This document shows, one piece after another, positions 24,625-35,820 of a stretch of DNA of 64,000 nt. The first letter of the stretch is position 1, and each line of letters begins with the position of its first letter. The DNA comes from Eleusine coracana subsp. coracana (Eukaryota > Streptophyta > Magnoliopsida > Poales > Poaceae): the NCBI GenBank assembly GCA_032690845.1, contig CM064421.1:40476963-40540962 (forward strand). The letters run 5' to 3'. The translations under genes were made by a program, and so were the position numbers. Under the pieces are notes generated by a model that was not told the origin of the DNA, searched no databases, and saw only the letters and a list, made by a program, of their open reading frames with translations.

Positions 24625-24930
24625 TCCATTAGGCTCTTAATGAGAGTTTTATTTTTAATAAATAAGGTGACTTATTAATATTTTTTATAATATGATAATA
24701 AATTAATGAAGAAAGAGGTGGAACTAGTTTCATGTAGATGAGTTTCATATGGATGAAACTATGTTTACAGTGTTTTCAAGACACTTGTATCTTACATGTG
24801 TTCCTAATAAACAACAAATATGAAACAATATATTGTGTGATTTATTTCATCCATCAAACTAATGTCATATTACTTATATGACATACTTGAAAACAATAAA
24901 ATAAAATAGTCCATTGGGACTATCCTTATA
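24625..24930. mobile_element. Probable MITE, AT-rich
   Basis: The interior has the repeated pattern GTTTCATGTAGATGAGTTTCATATGGATGAAAC, a feature I associate with a common grass MITE family. Imperfect inverted ends are seen (TCCATTAGGCTCTTAATGAG on the left; the complement of AGTCCCAATGGACTA on the right). No clean target duplication was found, so the boundaries are approximate. Confidence 0.4.
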
Positions 24931-25787
24931 GCTTACATGGCCTGTATTTGTCCTTTTCTTTATGTACGGGAGTAATGCCACAGGGGATTATATCCTAAGT
25001 TCTGTTCAATTGGAAATCAACTGCAAACTAGACGTTTCCTGTTGCCCAAGGTGGATGACGTGCTATAGAGCAGCCTGACCAGAGATGAAATGTGGCATTT
25101 GGGGTTAAGGAGACTTATGGACCAGAGCCGGCTGAAAGCTCTCCTTGCGTTGAGGACGAAACTCGGTGACGATGATGGAAAGGACAGACATATACATATA
25201 AAAGCGAAAAAAAGGGATAAAAGGCTGCTCTACAATCCATAGAGGAGTACAATCTTAGTCTTGCCCCTTGAGATCTTGATGGTGCAAGGTTCCAGAACAC
25301 AGCTATGCAGGTTATGCGGCCGGAGGTGGGGATGGACCGGATTTGGAGTCTGTATGATGCGAGACCCTAAAGTAGAATAAGATGCGGCTATAAGATGGAG
25401 AAGGTGGTTGTGCGTCTTGTTCGAATTGCTACATTGAGTTCTTAGACAACATAGTTAGATTGTGTTCTTATAGTGCTGGTCCCTATTAGTTACCTTTTTC
25501 CAAAGAAGGTTTGAGCCTTCCTATCAAGATTGGGCAGTGCCCTTTGGCCTTCGCAGGCGCAGCAAAGAATGCTTCTGCTACTAGCTGTCAACAGCTACCG
25601 CCAGGACCCATATTCAAGAAGCTGGGAACAATACTAACGACATCCGTTGTGCGGCTAATATATGCATCAATGAAAGCCTTCTTCAACAGGTCATGGGTTG
25701 AAAATTAAATGCATGGTTAATTTTTAATATACAGGAGAGTTATGTATATTTATATTAAGGAGAATGAGGGATCGGCGGCCATACATA

Positions 25788-26593
25788 ACCTTGGTTCACC
25801 TTTCTTTTTTTTTTAGAAAGGGACTGGATTTTATTAAATTAATAAAACCCCTTTTATAACTAAGAACTCAACATAAATTTAATTTACATTAAAACAAACC
25901 ACTAAGTCCCTATACTTCATCTTTCACGCATCCGGCGATGTCCGTCGCCTTAGAAAACTCCATCGCGACCATGAAAGTACATCAAATTCGAATCTGAGAA
26001 TTTCAGTCCCTACCATCAGAAGATTCCATGAACATGGAGACCGCAAAAGAGGCACGCTAAGCTTAACAATTATAAGGAGTAAAAGACGCTAAAAGCACAT
26101 TTACCATATCTTTTGAAGGTTAAATCGAGCATAAGATCCGTTGTCGCTAGCGTCACCACCAGCGATCAAAAAGTCAAATCCACCATCGTCGGTAGTATCA
26201 CTGGCGGCCGAAAAGACGATCTCACAAAAGGGAAAAAATAAATTCAATCCCTCCTTAGAAAGGACTAGGCCAACATAACTCAATTTCTTCGAGAAGAACA
26301 CGCCATCACCGAAGGAGGCCAGAGATCCAACAAAACCAGGTGTGAAATAGTAGAAAGTTGGATCATTGACACAGCTATTCAAAACCTAGCCTAAATTATT
26401 GTGAACGAAAGGAAAATTATTGAAAAAACACCTAAAAACAATAGATTTACTAAAGGACCGACCCCAGCTCCTCTTCGCCTCCGACCACCAGCAAGGAGGC
26501 TGGAGCGAAGAGAACGGGGGCCGAAGGTGGTGGCGGCGGTTGGTCACCCCTACGAGATGGAAGGGATGAGGGAGATACCTTGGTTCACCTTTC
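25788..26593 (-). mobile_element. Retroposed insert with 17-bp target duplications
   Basis: The 17-mer ACCTTGGTTCACCTTTC occurs at 25788-25804 and 26577-26593. Directly inside the left copy is a T-run, i.e. a poly-A tail on the minus strand, and just inside it is a poly(A)-signal-like TTAATAAAAT in minus orientation. The 772-base body includes a 93-codon open frame (26382-26101, minus) and a GC-rich end near 26460-26560. This layout means target-primed reverse transcription. The body could be a 5'-truncated LINE or a processed transcript; I do not recognise reverse transcriptase in it. Confidence 0.75.
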
Positions 26594-27082
26594 GGCGACT
26601 ACCGGATAGACTTAGAAAGGATTCTCACTACAAAATAGTGGCAGCAATAACAATGAGGTAAATTGCGGTGGCCCTAGTTGATGAGAAGGATAATCCAAAA
26701 CCTTTGTAGGTATGAAAGTGGTCGGAAGTAGTTTGGTAAGATCATGTTATTGCCCAACTCCAAGTTCGTGAGTACATGGTGGATGTGCACTAGTAGATTG
26801 TTGAGCTTGACAAAGGGGGAGGATGTATTGCCTAATACTAATCGATCTAAGATTGAGGGTTTTGTTTGATGTAACTCCAGTTTTAAGATCGATATTGGTT
26901 TTTGAGTTTTGTATGGTAAAATAAAGTGTTTAACATTCAAGTTAACAATGATAGGATGATTACTATCGAACTCCAGAGACTATTAACTGTGTGGGGGTCG
27001 TGGAGTTCTTAAACACACCATTGGCATGAATGCATTAACAACCCTACATGCTTGCATCAAAAAACAATTAACAATCCTACAT

Positions 27083-27290
27083 GGTAAGTAGCGGAGAAGC
27101 TTTGTTGTGGCCAACGGTGGCCATGCCCCCCCCCCCTCCCTCCTCCCCACCATCATCAAATTTTCATTGTTTAAACAGTAAAAATAGACATTGTTTATGA
27201 AATTTTAAACACAATTACTAAGACCGCGCCCCTCCCCCTCCATTGTTGCTCAAGCTCTGCCACTGATAATAAGTCGTCATCCATGAAAGC
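27083..27290. repeat. Inverted-repeat element with C-rich arms
   Basis: AGCGGAGAAGCTTTGTTGTGGCC at the left and the complement of CAGTGGCAGAGCTTGAGCAAC at the right form an imperfect inverted repeat, with C-runs (27127-27150 and near 27228) inside each arm. It resembles a MITE-like remnant. The boundaries are uncertain. Confidence 0.3.
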
Positions 27291-27467
27291 CATCACTTGG
27301 TTGAAACATCGATCATGTGCTCGTTGTTGGTTCTGGTTTTCTTGTTCGTGACGCACGTAAGTTCATATGGACCAGACACCGACGACCACTCTGGCATCTA
27401 TTAGCGTACTGTACGTAGTTAATTCAAAAACTCATTTGTTAATTCGATCGATCGAGATATGAACATA

Positions 27468-27702
27468 CTCTCTCCGTTTCAATATTGTTGTCGCTATTGA
27501 CTTTTTTCATCAACTTTGACCATTCGTCTTATTTAAAAAAATTTAAAAAATATTATATATTTTTTCATAATTTGTTTTATCACTAGATAAAATTTAAATA
27601 TAACTTATAACTTTTCATATTTGAATAAATATTTTGAATAAGACAAATGGTCAAAGTTAACAAAAAAAGTCAATGATGACAACAATTTTGAAACGGAGTG
27701 AG
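27468..27702. mobile_element. Stowaway-type MITE (235 bp)
   Basis: Ends are CTCTCTCCGTTTCAATATTGTTG and the complement of CTCACTCCGTTTCAAAATTGTTG. TA duplications lie at 27466-27467 and 27703-27704. Inside are inverted TTTGACCATTCGTCTTATT blocks. It is related to the element at 17103 in its inner repeats. Confidence 0.88.
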
Positions 27703-27856
27703 TATTATGCAAACGACCAAGTGACGCCCTTCCAACTTGCCCAGTAGCGTGGACCACATCGGCCGATCCATGAATGGACGGCGGGCGCGTACACTCTCGC
27801 CGTCGTGGCAGCAAGTCAATGTCGGCCGGGGCTTGGGCGCTTTGCTTTTGTTACTA

Positions 27857-28087
27857 CTCCCTCTGTTCATATTTAGATGTTATTTTAGAGTTGGGCACAG
27901 AAAATAAGGAGAAGTAAAAAGATAGGTGTACTGAAAATAAGAAGGAGAGTGATAGAGATAGAGATGTAATGGAAAAAAGAGAATATCGTATTAAAAAGAG
28001 AGAAATATACATTAAAAAATGAGAATAACATGTTATTAAAGAAAATTTAAAAATTTTAAAATAACATGTAAATATGAAGGGACTAAG
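27857..28087. mobile_element. Stowaway-like MITE (231 bp)
   Basis: The left end reads CTCCCTCTGTTCATATTTAG and the right end is the complement of CTTAGTCCCTTCATATTTAC. The inverted repeat extends over about 31 bases to ATGTTATTTTA. TA flanks both sides (27855-27856 and 28088-28089). It lies only 155 bases from the previous MITE. Confidence 0.82.
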
Positions 28088-28089
28088 TA

Positions 28090-30326
28090 TTCGGTGTGTC
28101 CAACAAGCAGGACTGTTTCGTACGACTGGTTCTCTGCGCAACAACACCCACCACCGCACTGGCACTGCCCGCATCAGTTGCATGGGGGACCGTTGGTTCC
28201 CCTCCTCCTCCCGTCCATCAATGTGTACGTCTGCGAAATTGATCCCCGTCACAGGCTTTGGCCGCGCGCGTTCCATCGATGGGGGCACGGCGTTATAGGC
28301 CTGTGACCTTGTCGGGGTAGAGATCTCGAGACCTCCTCCTCGCCTCAGCCCGGCCGGCCGCGCGCAGGACCACCCGCTCGCTCCACACCAAAGCGAGCCC
28401 GGCCCCGGGCGCGTACGTGTAGGCGTGTACGTGCGCCTGCATGTCGCGAGATGACTGTTCAATTACTGTGGAGTACCGGCACAGCAGGATCGACGTGCTG
28501 CCCGAAATGCGCGTCCGATATTGGTCCATGGGAACCGTGTGTGGGTGTCTGAGTCTTCTTCACGCGTATATACTGCAGCGGTACACGGGCGCACGCCTAT
28601 GTATGGTTTACAAATTCACATACGCGTGGTGACCATTCTACGCTTCGCCTATGTAAGTAGTAGTAGTACTTGGCAGCTACAGCACGTAAGCAGGCAGGGC
28701 GTACACGATGTTTTTTTTTTTAAAAAAAGTAGGGCGTGCTACGTGTTACTATAGCTATATACACGATCCGCTACATCTGCTGGCTGGACGCATTCGTACG
28801 TGTGTAGTACTTGACAACTACGTAAGCAGCAGCCCAGCAGCGAGATCAGATCTCGCGTCCCGCCCCGCGTGGTGATAAAGAAATGAAAAAGATCAGGTTG
28901 AGAAAAGAGGACTGTAAAATCAAGCGGTTAAATTTGGTACTAGAACAAGGTGGAGGAGGAAAGGAAAACCGGGGCGTCACCTCGATGATCGATGGGTCGA
29001 CACATCGACGCGACGTGCCTACGGTTCGCTCCTTTTCTGGATGGATCACTGGCGGCTAATCGAGGGCCTGTCGAAAGGGGCGGCATGATGGGTGGCTGGA
29101 CACGGGGGAACGGGAGCCGATCCATCGATCGGTCGCCGGTAATAATTCCCGTCCCGGGCTACTACTAGCTTGCACTACTGGTACTGTACGTGCGAGGGGC
29201 CGGGGGCCTCCTGCCTGATCCAGGTGGGCGCCGCTCGCTCGACGCCGCCGCGTACGGGTCTGCGCGCGTTCGATCTGCGCCGACCAATCCCCGGGCTCTG
29301 CAGCACCAGAGTGCGGTGGTGCTGGATCCGAGGCTTGTACTCTCTCCTGGGTCCTGTGTTCGCGTGCGGGTCGAGCGATCCGCCGGAGTGGACCAGGCCT
29401 GCCGCCGCGATCTCGCTCCAACTCCAACCAGGCCTGCCGCGCGAAGGGCATTGGACGACGGAGAGAGTGGCGCGCCGTGCAAAAGCGTGGGCTCGCGCCC
29501 GCCCGTTCCGTCGCTGTTGGGCGGAAGTTCCCGCGGGCCAGGTGGGGGGCGTGAAGCGCATGGCCGTGTCCTCCGCCCGGGGGAGCCAATGAGTCCAGAG
29601 CCAGAGGAGGACACAGTAGCGTTTCGCTTGGCGTTTAGCTGTCGCGATGGGGATGCATTATGAGAAGCGCGCGTACGTGCATTGCCGCCGTTGGATTCCC
29701 GTCCTCGTCGTACGAGTTGTTGGATCCAGGGGCGCAGCCAGAAAAGTGGATCTAGTTCAGGATGAAGAAGCTTGTTATTCAAAAAGAAAAAGAAAAAAAA
29801 AAGAGAGAGGAAGAACAGGCTTGTGGTAGTTGTCGTGTAGCCACTTGCCACTCCTCGGTCCTCACTGTCTTCTCACCCGAATTGTTTGGCATATTGTGTA
29901 CTATGTGCTTCCCTCCCACGTAAGTTGCTAAACATTAGCCAGCTAAAAATATTTTGCATGCTTTTCGGGCGGCGGCCATCGGCAGAAGGCGACTGCATCG
30001 ACGACTTGAGTCGGCAACGGCGCTTCCGGCTATGCCAACCACGTCGGTGTTCGCGACCTAGCGCCGTCTGTGCCCTGCGCTCCTGCCTGGCCGTCGCGCT
30101 CCGCCACAACACAACACCCCGAGCCGTGGGCTGCAGAACGGTGCAGCAGCAGCAGCTTACGCATGAGTCTGGCGAGGCCGGCCCAACGATGAAAAAGCCT
30201 GAGCCCGGTCCGAGATAAAACTTCCAACTTTCCCCGAAACGACCCAATCACCCAAAACCTCAGCGGCAAAACCCGTACCCACAACTCCACCCCACCTCGC
30301 CGCCGCCGCCGCCGCCGCATCATCCT
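28090..30326. other. GC-rich gene-free region before the P-class PPR gene
   Basis: Long open frames on both strands between 28290-28530 and 29050-29850 result from high GC content. They overlap one another in many frames and match no family I know. The last 100 bases hold a (CCG)n run (30301-30317) in the leader of the PPR gene. Confidence 0.5.
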
Positions 30327-31928
30327 ATGCCCTTCCGCCCCACGCTGCTGCGCCGCTGCCTCCACGACTGCAAGCTCACCTCCTTCATCTCCGCCGTCTC
30401 CTCCCTCGCATCCTCCCCTTCCGCCGCGCTGCCTGCTGGCGCAGCGCCCGCCGCACGCACCCCTGCCGCCTACAACGCGCTCATGTCCGCCTACTCCAAC
30501 GCCGGCCGCTCCGACGAGGTCGTCCGCCTCTTCCGCTCCCTCCCCTTCCCTCCCAACGCCACGTTCTACACCACCCTCATATCCTCCCTCGCGAACTCTG
30601 GCTGCCACCACGCTCCCCTCGCCGCCTTTGCCTCTCTCCTCCGCTCCGGCGCCCCTCTCACCCCCTCCGCCTTCACCGCTCTTCTCAATTGGCGCGGCGT
30701 CGCCTCGCCTGATTTTTGTTTCAAGGTCGTCTTACAAGCCATGGATGCCTTGGGGTGCCCCCCGGACGCCGCGGCGTACAACTGCCTCATTTCAATGCTC
30801 TGCCACGACCAGCAGGTGGAGGAGGCCTTGGGTGTCTTTGACTTAATGTTAGATAAAGGCGTCCTCCCCACCGTCCGGTCCTACACCGCGATCCTGCACG
30901 GTTACTGTCAGCAGGGCAAGGTTCACCACGCACAAAGGTTTGTGGATGGCATGATCCAAGTTGGATGCCCGCCGGATGTCGTCTCATACAGCGTGCTCAT
31001 TGAGGGGCTTTGTAGTGTGGGGGAATTCGGCATGGTTGAAAGAATCCTGGGGGAGAGTGAAGAGAAAGGGTGGACGCCCAATGCTGTTACGTATAACATC
31101 TACATGGCTGCGCTGTGCAGAATTAATGATTCAGATGAGGCATTTCGTCAGTTTCGTATTATGCAAAGCAGGGGACTATCCCTCACTGTCGAAACAGTTA
31201 ATATTCTCTTTGATTGCTTGTGCCGAGCCTCAATGTTTATAGAAGCAGAGAACTTGCTGGAATACAGTGAAGATCTTGGCTGGGATGTTGATGAATTTTC
31301 CTATAACACTCTGATGAGTAGACTCTATGATGCTGGTTATTTTACTAAGGTCTTGAAGCTGTTGGTTCATCTTATAAAGAAGGGCATTGGGCCAGATAAG
31401 TTGAGCTTTACGATTGCAATCCGGAGCCTATGCAAAACTGGGAAATTCCGGTTGGCGAAGTCCCTGATGGAAAATGAGGGAATTGAATACGATGTTGTGA
31501 CATTCAATACTTTCATTCATGAAATCTATAAGGCGAGGAATTTCGAGGGTGTTCAGCTAACTTATGGCAGTATGCCCCGTGGAATGCCAAATGACTTTAC
31601 AATGGCGATGGCAATTGACAGTTTTTGTGAGGAGCAGGAATTTGATTCAGCGGTCTCTATTTTTCTTAATTATTTGAAAGATGGTTATGTCCCTGATCAC
31701 CTTTGTCGCCTAAATAGTTGGTTGATAAAGGCAAAACAATTTAGATATGTTTGGCTCCTACTTGATGCAGTACGTTCTAAACGCTTTGTACTTGATGTTT
31801 ACATATTCAATTCACTGGTTAGAATTTTTTGCCGGGAGGGGTACTGTAAGCAAGAGAATTTTGAAATAGTTTCTTATATGCTTGATAGTATGCTAACAGA
31901 AGTTCCTAGTACCAAATGCAAGAAATAG
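30327..31928 (+). CDS. P-class pentatricopeptide repeat protein
   Basis: Intronless, 533 residues. The first 50 or so residues are Arg/Ser/Ala-rich and poor in acidic residues, which suggests an organelle targeting peptide. From about residue 45 to the end lie consecutive 35-residue PPR repeats, recognisable by starts such as AAYNALMSAYSNAG, RSYTAILHGYCQQG, VSYSVLIEGLCSVG and FSYNTLMSRLYDAG. No SMR, E or DYW domain follows, so it is a pure P-class protein, expected to bind a specific mitochondrial or plastid RNA and influence its processing or stability. Base composition shifts from GC-rich in the first 700 bases to AT-rich later, the 5'-3' GC gradient common in grass genes. The exact orthologue is not recognised. 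Confidence 0.85.
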   Translation: MPFRPTLLRRCLHDCKLTSFISAVSSLASSPSAALPAGAAPAARTPAAYNALMSAYSNAGRSDEVVRLFRSLPFPPNATFYTTLISSLANSGCHHAPLAAFASLLRSGAPLTPSAFTALLNWRGVASPDFCFKVVLQAMDALGCPPDAAAYNCLISMLCHDQQVEEALGVFDLMLDKGVLPTVRSYTAILHGYCQQGKVHHAQRFVDGMIQVGCPPDVVSYSVLIEGLCSVGEFGMVERILGESEEKGWTPNAVTYNIYMAALCRINDSDEAFRQFRIMQSRGLSLTVETVNILFDCLCRASMFIEAENLLEYSEDLGWDVDEFSYNTLMSRLYDAGYFTKVLKLLVHLIKKGIGPDKLSFTIAIRSLCKTGKFRLAKSLMENEGIEYDVVTFNTFIHEIYKARNFEGVQLTYGSMPRGMPNDFTMAMAIDSFCEEQEFDSAVSIFLNYLKDGYVPDHLCRLNSWLIKAKQFRYVWLLLDAVRSKRFVLDVYIFNSLVRIFCREGYCKQENFEIVSYMLDSMLTEVPSTKCKK

Positions 31929-34355
31929 TTTGTTCGGGAATGTTTTCTCCAGTAAACAACTATTAAGTCAGTCTGTGATGCAAGAGTGTATGTATGTGAA
32001 ATCTTATTTGGCATCCGTTCGCCGTTCAAGTAACTGACTATTGCTTCATTGAAATAATCATTCTTCACTAGGTCAGTTGGTAAGCTTGTTGCCAAATACA
32101 ACAAAGTGCTATTTCTATCTATGCTTTAGTTTCCCTATTGATGATCTTAATTTTATCTTATTTTTCAGGTTAGAAGGAACAAAGTTGTGATTCACAGATG
32201 CATGGAGTCAGAACAAGATTATCAAGTTTGAAAGTGTTACAGAGAAATTGAATGGTATTTTTTTGGCTTTTTGTTAAGTTTTTTTTTTCCCTTATGAATA
32301 CATTTGTATCAGTACTATCCTTTTCCTTTGGAGGAACAAATTTTTAGTCATGCTCTAGGAGATTAATTTTCTCATGATGCAGCTCTAAGGTAGAATATAA
32401 GAAAAAAAATTGATACATTCCCCACGTCATCTCTAAACTCTGACATTATTATGATCTATCATCTTCATGATCGAAATATGATGAGTTTAACCATTATTCC
32501 TTCTGTGTTGAATTTGATGCCATTTGGACCGTCCTCAATAGTTGATTTTTAGTTCATTTGGTTTGTGGGGAACGCCAAAAATTGGTGAACGCAGTAGTAT
32601 CATGAATCAGACTCAAAGAGCCCAAAAACATAAAAGAGAAACTTGCACTATTCTTATTTAGTCTGTATTTGAGTTGACATCCGATATTGGATGAATCAGA
32701 ATGCCACTTTAAAGTATACACTATACAAGATAGAAGTGAAGATTGTATTTTCCTATGGGTAATATGGTGCACATAGATAGAAGTATCATTTTTTATAAAA
32801 TATATGGTTTGTTCAACTTAATATGGCTGCATCGGGCCTTCAATATCTTATTCCAATATGTGGAGTATTTGCATTTTAGGACTGGCAACATGACTCATAT
32901 TCATACACAGCGACTTGATCATCTCCATTTTCATTTGGTGCTTGGTGTCGAATTAACTTTTTGAAATATGTTCAGAACTTATTCGCCATCATGATGGACA
33001 ACTCTTGAATCTTGATGTTGTCAACATCAGTACAAATACTTACGTCCACCATGTTTCATAAAGTTTACCTTTTCCCTGCATATGGGTACTTGCAGCCTCG
33101 TTAGGCCAACCATTTGCTCTATAGTGATAAATATATGCACTATGATGAAACCAAGAGCAATCTGGCAGTGTTTCTGACATTTGATTGGTGGTTTATGTGT
33201 ACTAAATAATGGCTGATCTGACCTTCAAAGATCGTTCAACTGAAATCTTCTGCTACAAAAGAATATTTAGCCTTGGGTTTCCGAAGTGACGGGGGTGGGG
33301 GCATTTGTAGTCTTTCTGTTTTCTCGCTGCTCTGGACTATACAGAATGTCATCTCATTTAGTTGGATGGATGCAGTTCAGCATTCAAATTCAGACTGCTT
33401 GTATGTATCATAATATTTAAGATGAAGATATCTTTTTATGCTGTAGGTTCTCAGGTTAATGCAACCGGCAGAGGACCTCCACCCATGGGCATCAACGCCC
33501 AACAGTGTCGCTATTGGTGTTGGCCATTAAGTAAAACAAAAAATGCTTGCTTAGTTAGTGACGTCCCAGGTGTGGTGCTTCTCTCTTTCTCTTTTAGAAA
33601 AGAATCCTCACTGATTTCAAAGATTCTTTTAAGCTTTGTACTGCATGGACCAGTGATTGTAGACATATGATACTCAAGGATCACAAGATGTTTAAGTACG
33701 AATTGTTTAGGTGGTAGATTGGTATGATTTGTAATTGCTTTCTTGTACTCTTATACTTTCTGGTAAAAACTTGTGTTTGTTGCATGAAATAGGAATACAA
33801 GTTTTTAGCCATTGGCGCCACAACTGGTTGCGGTGTTCTTGACAATTATCGAATACCATATGACAATAGATCCTGAACAACTATTATATGTAATATATGA
33901 CAATAGATATTGACCATCTTTCAGTGCAAATCAGCTCATTACCATGGCAGTAGTGACTGAGGTTAGAGAATTATTTTACTTCAACAAGAGGAGCTGAGTT
34001 GTAGAAGAAGGCAGAGGAAGGAGAGAGGAGCAGAGATGGAGAAGAACAGAGAAGTCTCAGTTGATTGAATGAGAACATGCTCTGCTGAAAACCGGATGTG
34101 CAATGGCAGGTTGTTGTAACTACATGTCGACAAGATGCTCCAGATTATACATCCAAATCCAAGTGCGGTTGAATAGAACTATTGTTGAAAGAAATGGTCA
34201 GTATACATGCAGATTAAAACCTTTAATGGGAGACCAAAGATTTAACAGTGCGGTGCGTTTGCTGACAGTGGAGACCAAAGAAATTGACTTAGATAAGGCT
34301 AGTTTGTGAAACTCTGCATATTATTTTTGTCTTATGTTGATTGAACCATTGGTAT
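31929..34355. other. Convergent spacer between two PPR genes
   Basis: A 2.4-kb AT-rich spacer between convergent genes. A CAG acceptor-like site near 32169 could join a 3' UTR exon of the upstream PPR gene. The frames at 33362-33670 and 34103-34309 have no recognisable content. I see no clear repeat. Confidence 0.45.
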
Positions 34356-35528
34356 CTACATTTCAATCCAAGTACACGCAGCAGCCTTTTGTATCCTTCT
34401 TGCAGTCATCCTCTCTCTAACAGCACAAGCGTCGTCCCATCTCCCTGCATCAGCCAGACACTTGGACACGAGCGCGTACGTTCCCCCGCCGGCGTCCACT
34501 TCTCCGTCAAGAAACCGTTCGTGGAGCTTCTCGCCGGCTACGTCTCTGGCACTCCCCTTACCGAAGTGGGAGCAATAAACTCCAAGCACCTGCTGATCGT
34601 ACTCCACAGGCATCCGCCCGACAATCTCTCGAAACTTGTCAAGCCGCCCGGCGCGGCCGCACGCGTCGAGCGCGCAAGTGTAGTGCTCCCTCCGAGGCGG
34701 CACCCCGTACACTCTCCTCATGGCGTCCAAGAGCCGCAGCGCCTGGTCGGCCCGCCTGGCGTGGCAGCAAGCCGAGAGCAGCGCGAGGAACACGGCGCCG
34801 TCGGGCGGAACCCCGCGCCGCAGCATCCGCGCGAGAAGCTGCAGCGCCTCCCGGTACCGGCCGTTCACGGCCATGGCCCGCGTGACCGTGCCCCAGGACA
34901 CCATGTTTTTCCCGGGGACCTCCTCGAACGCCCGGAACGCCATCCGCGCGTCGCCGCACTTGGCGTAGGCGTTGATGAGCGCGTTGCCGACGACCCGCTG
35001 CTCCCGCGTGAGGAGGCCCCGCTTCAGGGCGTGCGAGTGCAGGGACTCGGCGCAGGCCAGCGAGCCCGTGGCCGCCGCGGCGTGCAGCACGCTGACGAGC
35101 GTGGCCTCGTTCGGCGGGTCGTCGGAGGAGAGGAGGAGCATCGCGCGGAACAGGGTCACGGCGTCGCGGGGCTCGGCGCTCCGCGCGAGGCCCCACGCCA
35201 TGGCGGTCCAGGACCGCACGTCCCGCTCGGGCATTCCGTCGAACAGGCGGCGCGCGGCGCCGAGCGCCCCGCACTTGGCGTACACGTCCAGCAGGGCGTT
35301 GTGGAGGATCAGGTTCGCGCGGCGGCGGAGGCAGTACCCGTGGATGGCCCGCCCCAGCGCGAGGCGACGCAGGGCGGCGCACGCCGGGAGGACGCTCGCG
35401 AGCGTCAGCGCGTTCGGGGTTGCCTCCATCGTGGCGAACGCCGCCACCGCCTCCCCCGCGCGGCCGCTCCGCGCCAGCGCCGAGATGCGCTTGGTCCAAG
35501 ACACCACGTCTCCGCCGCGCGAATGCAT
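34356..35528 (-). CDS. PLS-class PPR protein, E subclass
   Basis: Intronless, 390 residues. It contains alternating P, L and S type PPR repeats, with typical pieces such as DVVSWTKRISALARSG, LILHNALLDVYAKCGALG, VVGNALINAYAKCGDA and NMVSWGTVTRAM. The C-terminal 80 residues form an E-type region ending GRWDDACAVRERM and CTWIEM, after which the frame stops; there is no DYW deaminase domain. Such proteins usually supply RNA recognition for C-to-U editing in mitochondria or plastids and need a DYW partner in trans. It is short for this class and begins almost directly with a repeat. There is no clear targeting peptide, so the N-terminus may be truncated or lie in an unrecognised upstream exon. Very GC-rich throughout. 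Confidence 0.85.
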   Translation of the reverse strand: MHSRGGDVVSWTKRISALARSGRAGEAVAAFATMEATPNALTLASVLPACAALRRLALGRAIHGYCLRRRANLILHNALLDVYAKCGALGAARRLFDGMPERDVRSWTAMAWGLARSAEPRDAVTLFRAMLLLSSDDPPNEATLVSVLHAAAATGSLACAESLHSHALKRGLLTREQRVVGNALINAYAKCGDARMAFRAFEEVPGKNMVSWGTVTRAMAVNGRYREALQLLARMLRRGVPPDGAVFLALLSACCHARRADQALRLLDAMRRVYGVPPRREHYTCALDACGRAGRLDKFREIVGRMPVEYDQQVLGVYCSHFGKGSARDVAGEKLHERFLDGEVDAGGGTYALVSKCLADAGRWDDACAVRERMTARRIQKAAACTWIEM

Positions 35529-35619
35529 GATTCGTCGTCAGCGCCCGAGCATCTGAATTTGTAGACCACGCAGGAAGCGAACCCAAGAATTGGCGCTTCA
35601 GAATCGAAGTGATATAGAT

Positions 35620-35647
35620 TTATTTTTATTTTTATTTTTATTTTTTT
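35620..35647. repeat. (TTTTA)n simple repeat
   Basis: Five or so units of TTTTTA/ATTTTT in the spacer between the start of the E-class PPR gene and the end of the LEA_2 gene. Confidence 0.7.
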
Positions 35648-35820
35648 CGAATCGAGTGCTATTGATGAACCCAGAAACACAGAAGCGACAGCGGCACGCC
35701 ACTAAACACAGTATTGCACAAATACAGATAACTCAATCATCTCGTACGGGATTGGGGGAGGAAAAAGCAAGCACTGAATGAGAGGGCCCGTGGTACAGAC
35801 AGCAACGGAGCGCGTGCATG

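Noticed and set aside
26101..26382. 93-codon - strand frame
   Set aside because: Not called as a gene because it lies inside the retroposed insert and matches no family I know; mentioned there.
28695..28735. Another poly-T micro-insertion
   Set aside because: The T-run is flanked only by a 7-bp AGGGCGT repeat and followed by an A-run, too weak to separate from chance.
29056..29851. Several overlapping long frames on both strands
   Set aside because: High GC removes stops in all frames. None has a recognisable domain or splice support.
30030..30611. 193-codon - strand frame
   Set aside because: Lies over the leader and start of the P-class PPR gene; Gly/Glu-rich shadow.
34341..35564. 407-codon + strand frame
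   Set aside because: It is antisense to the E-class PPR gene; its Arg/Pro/His-rich content is a typical shadow of GC-rich coding sequence.
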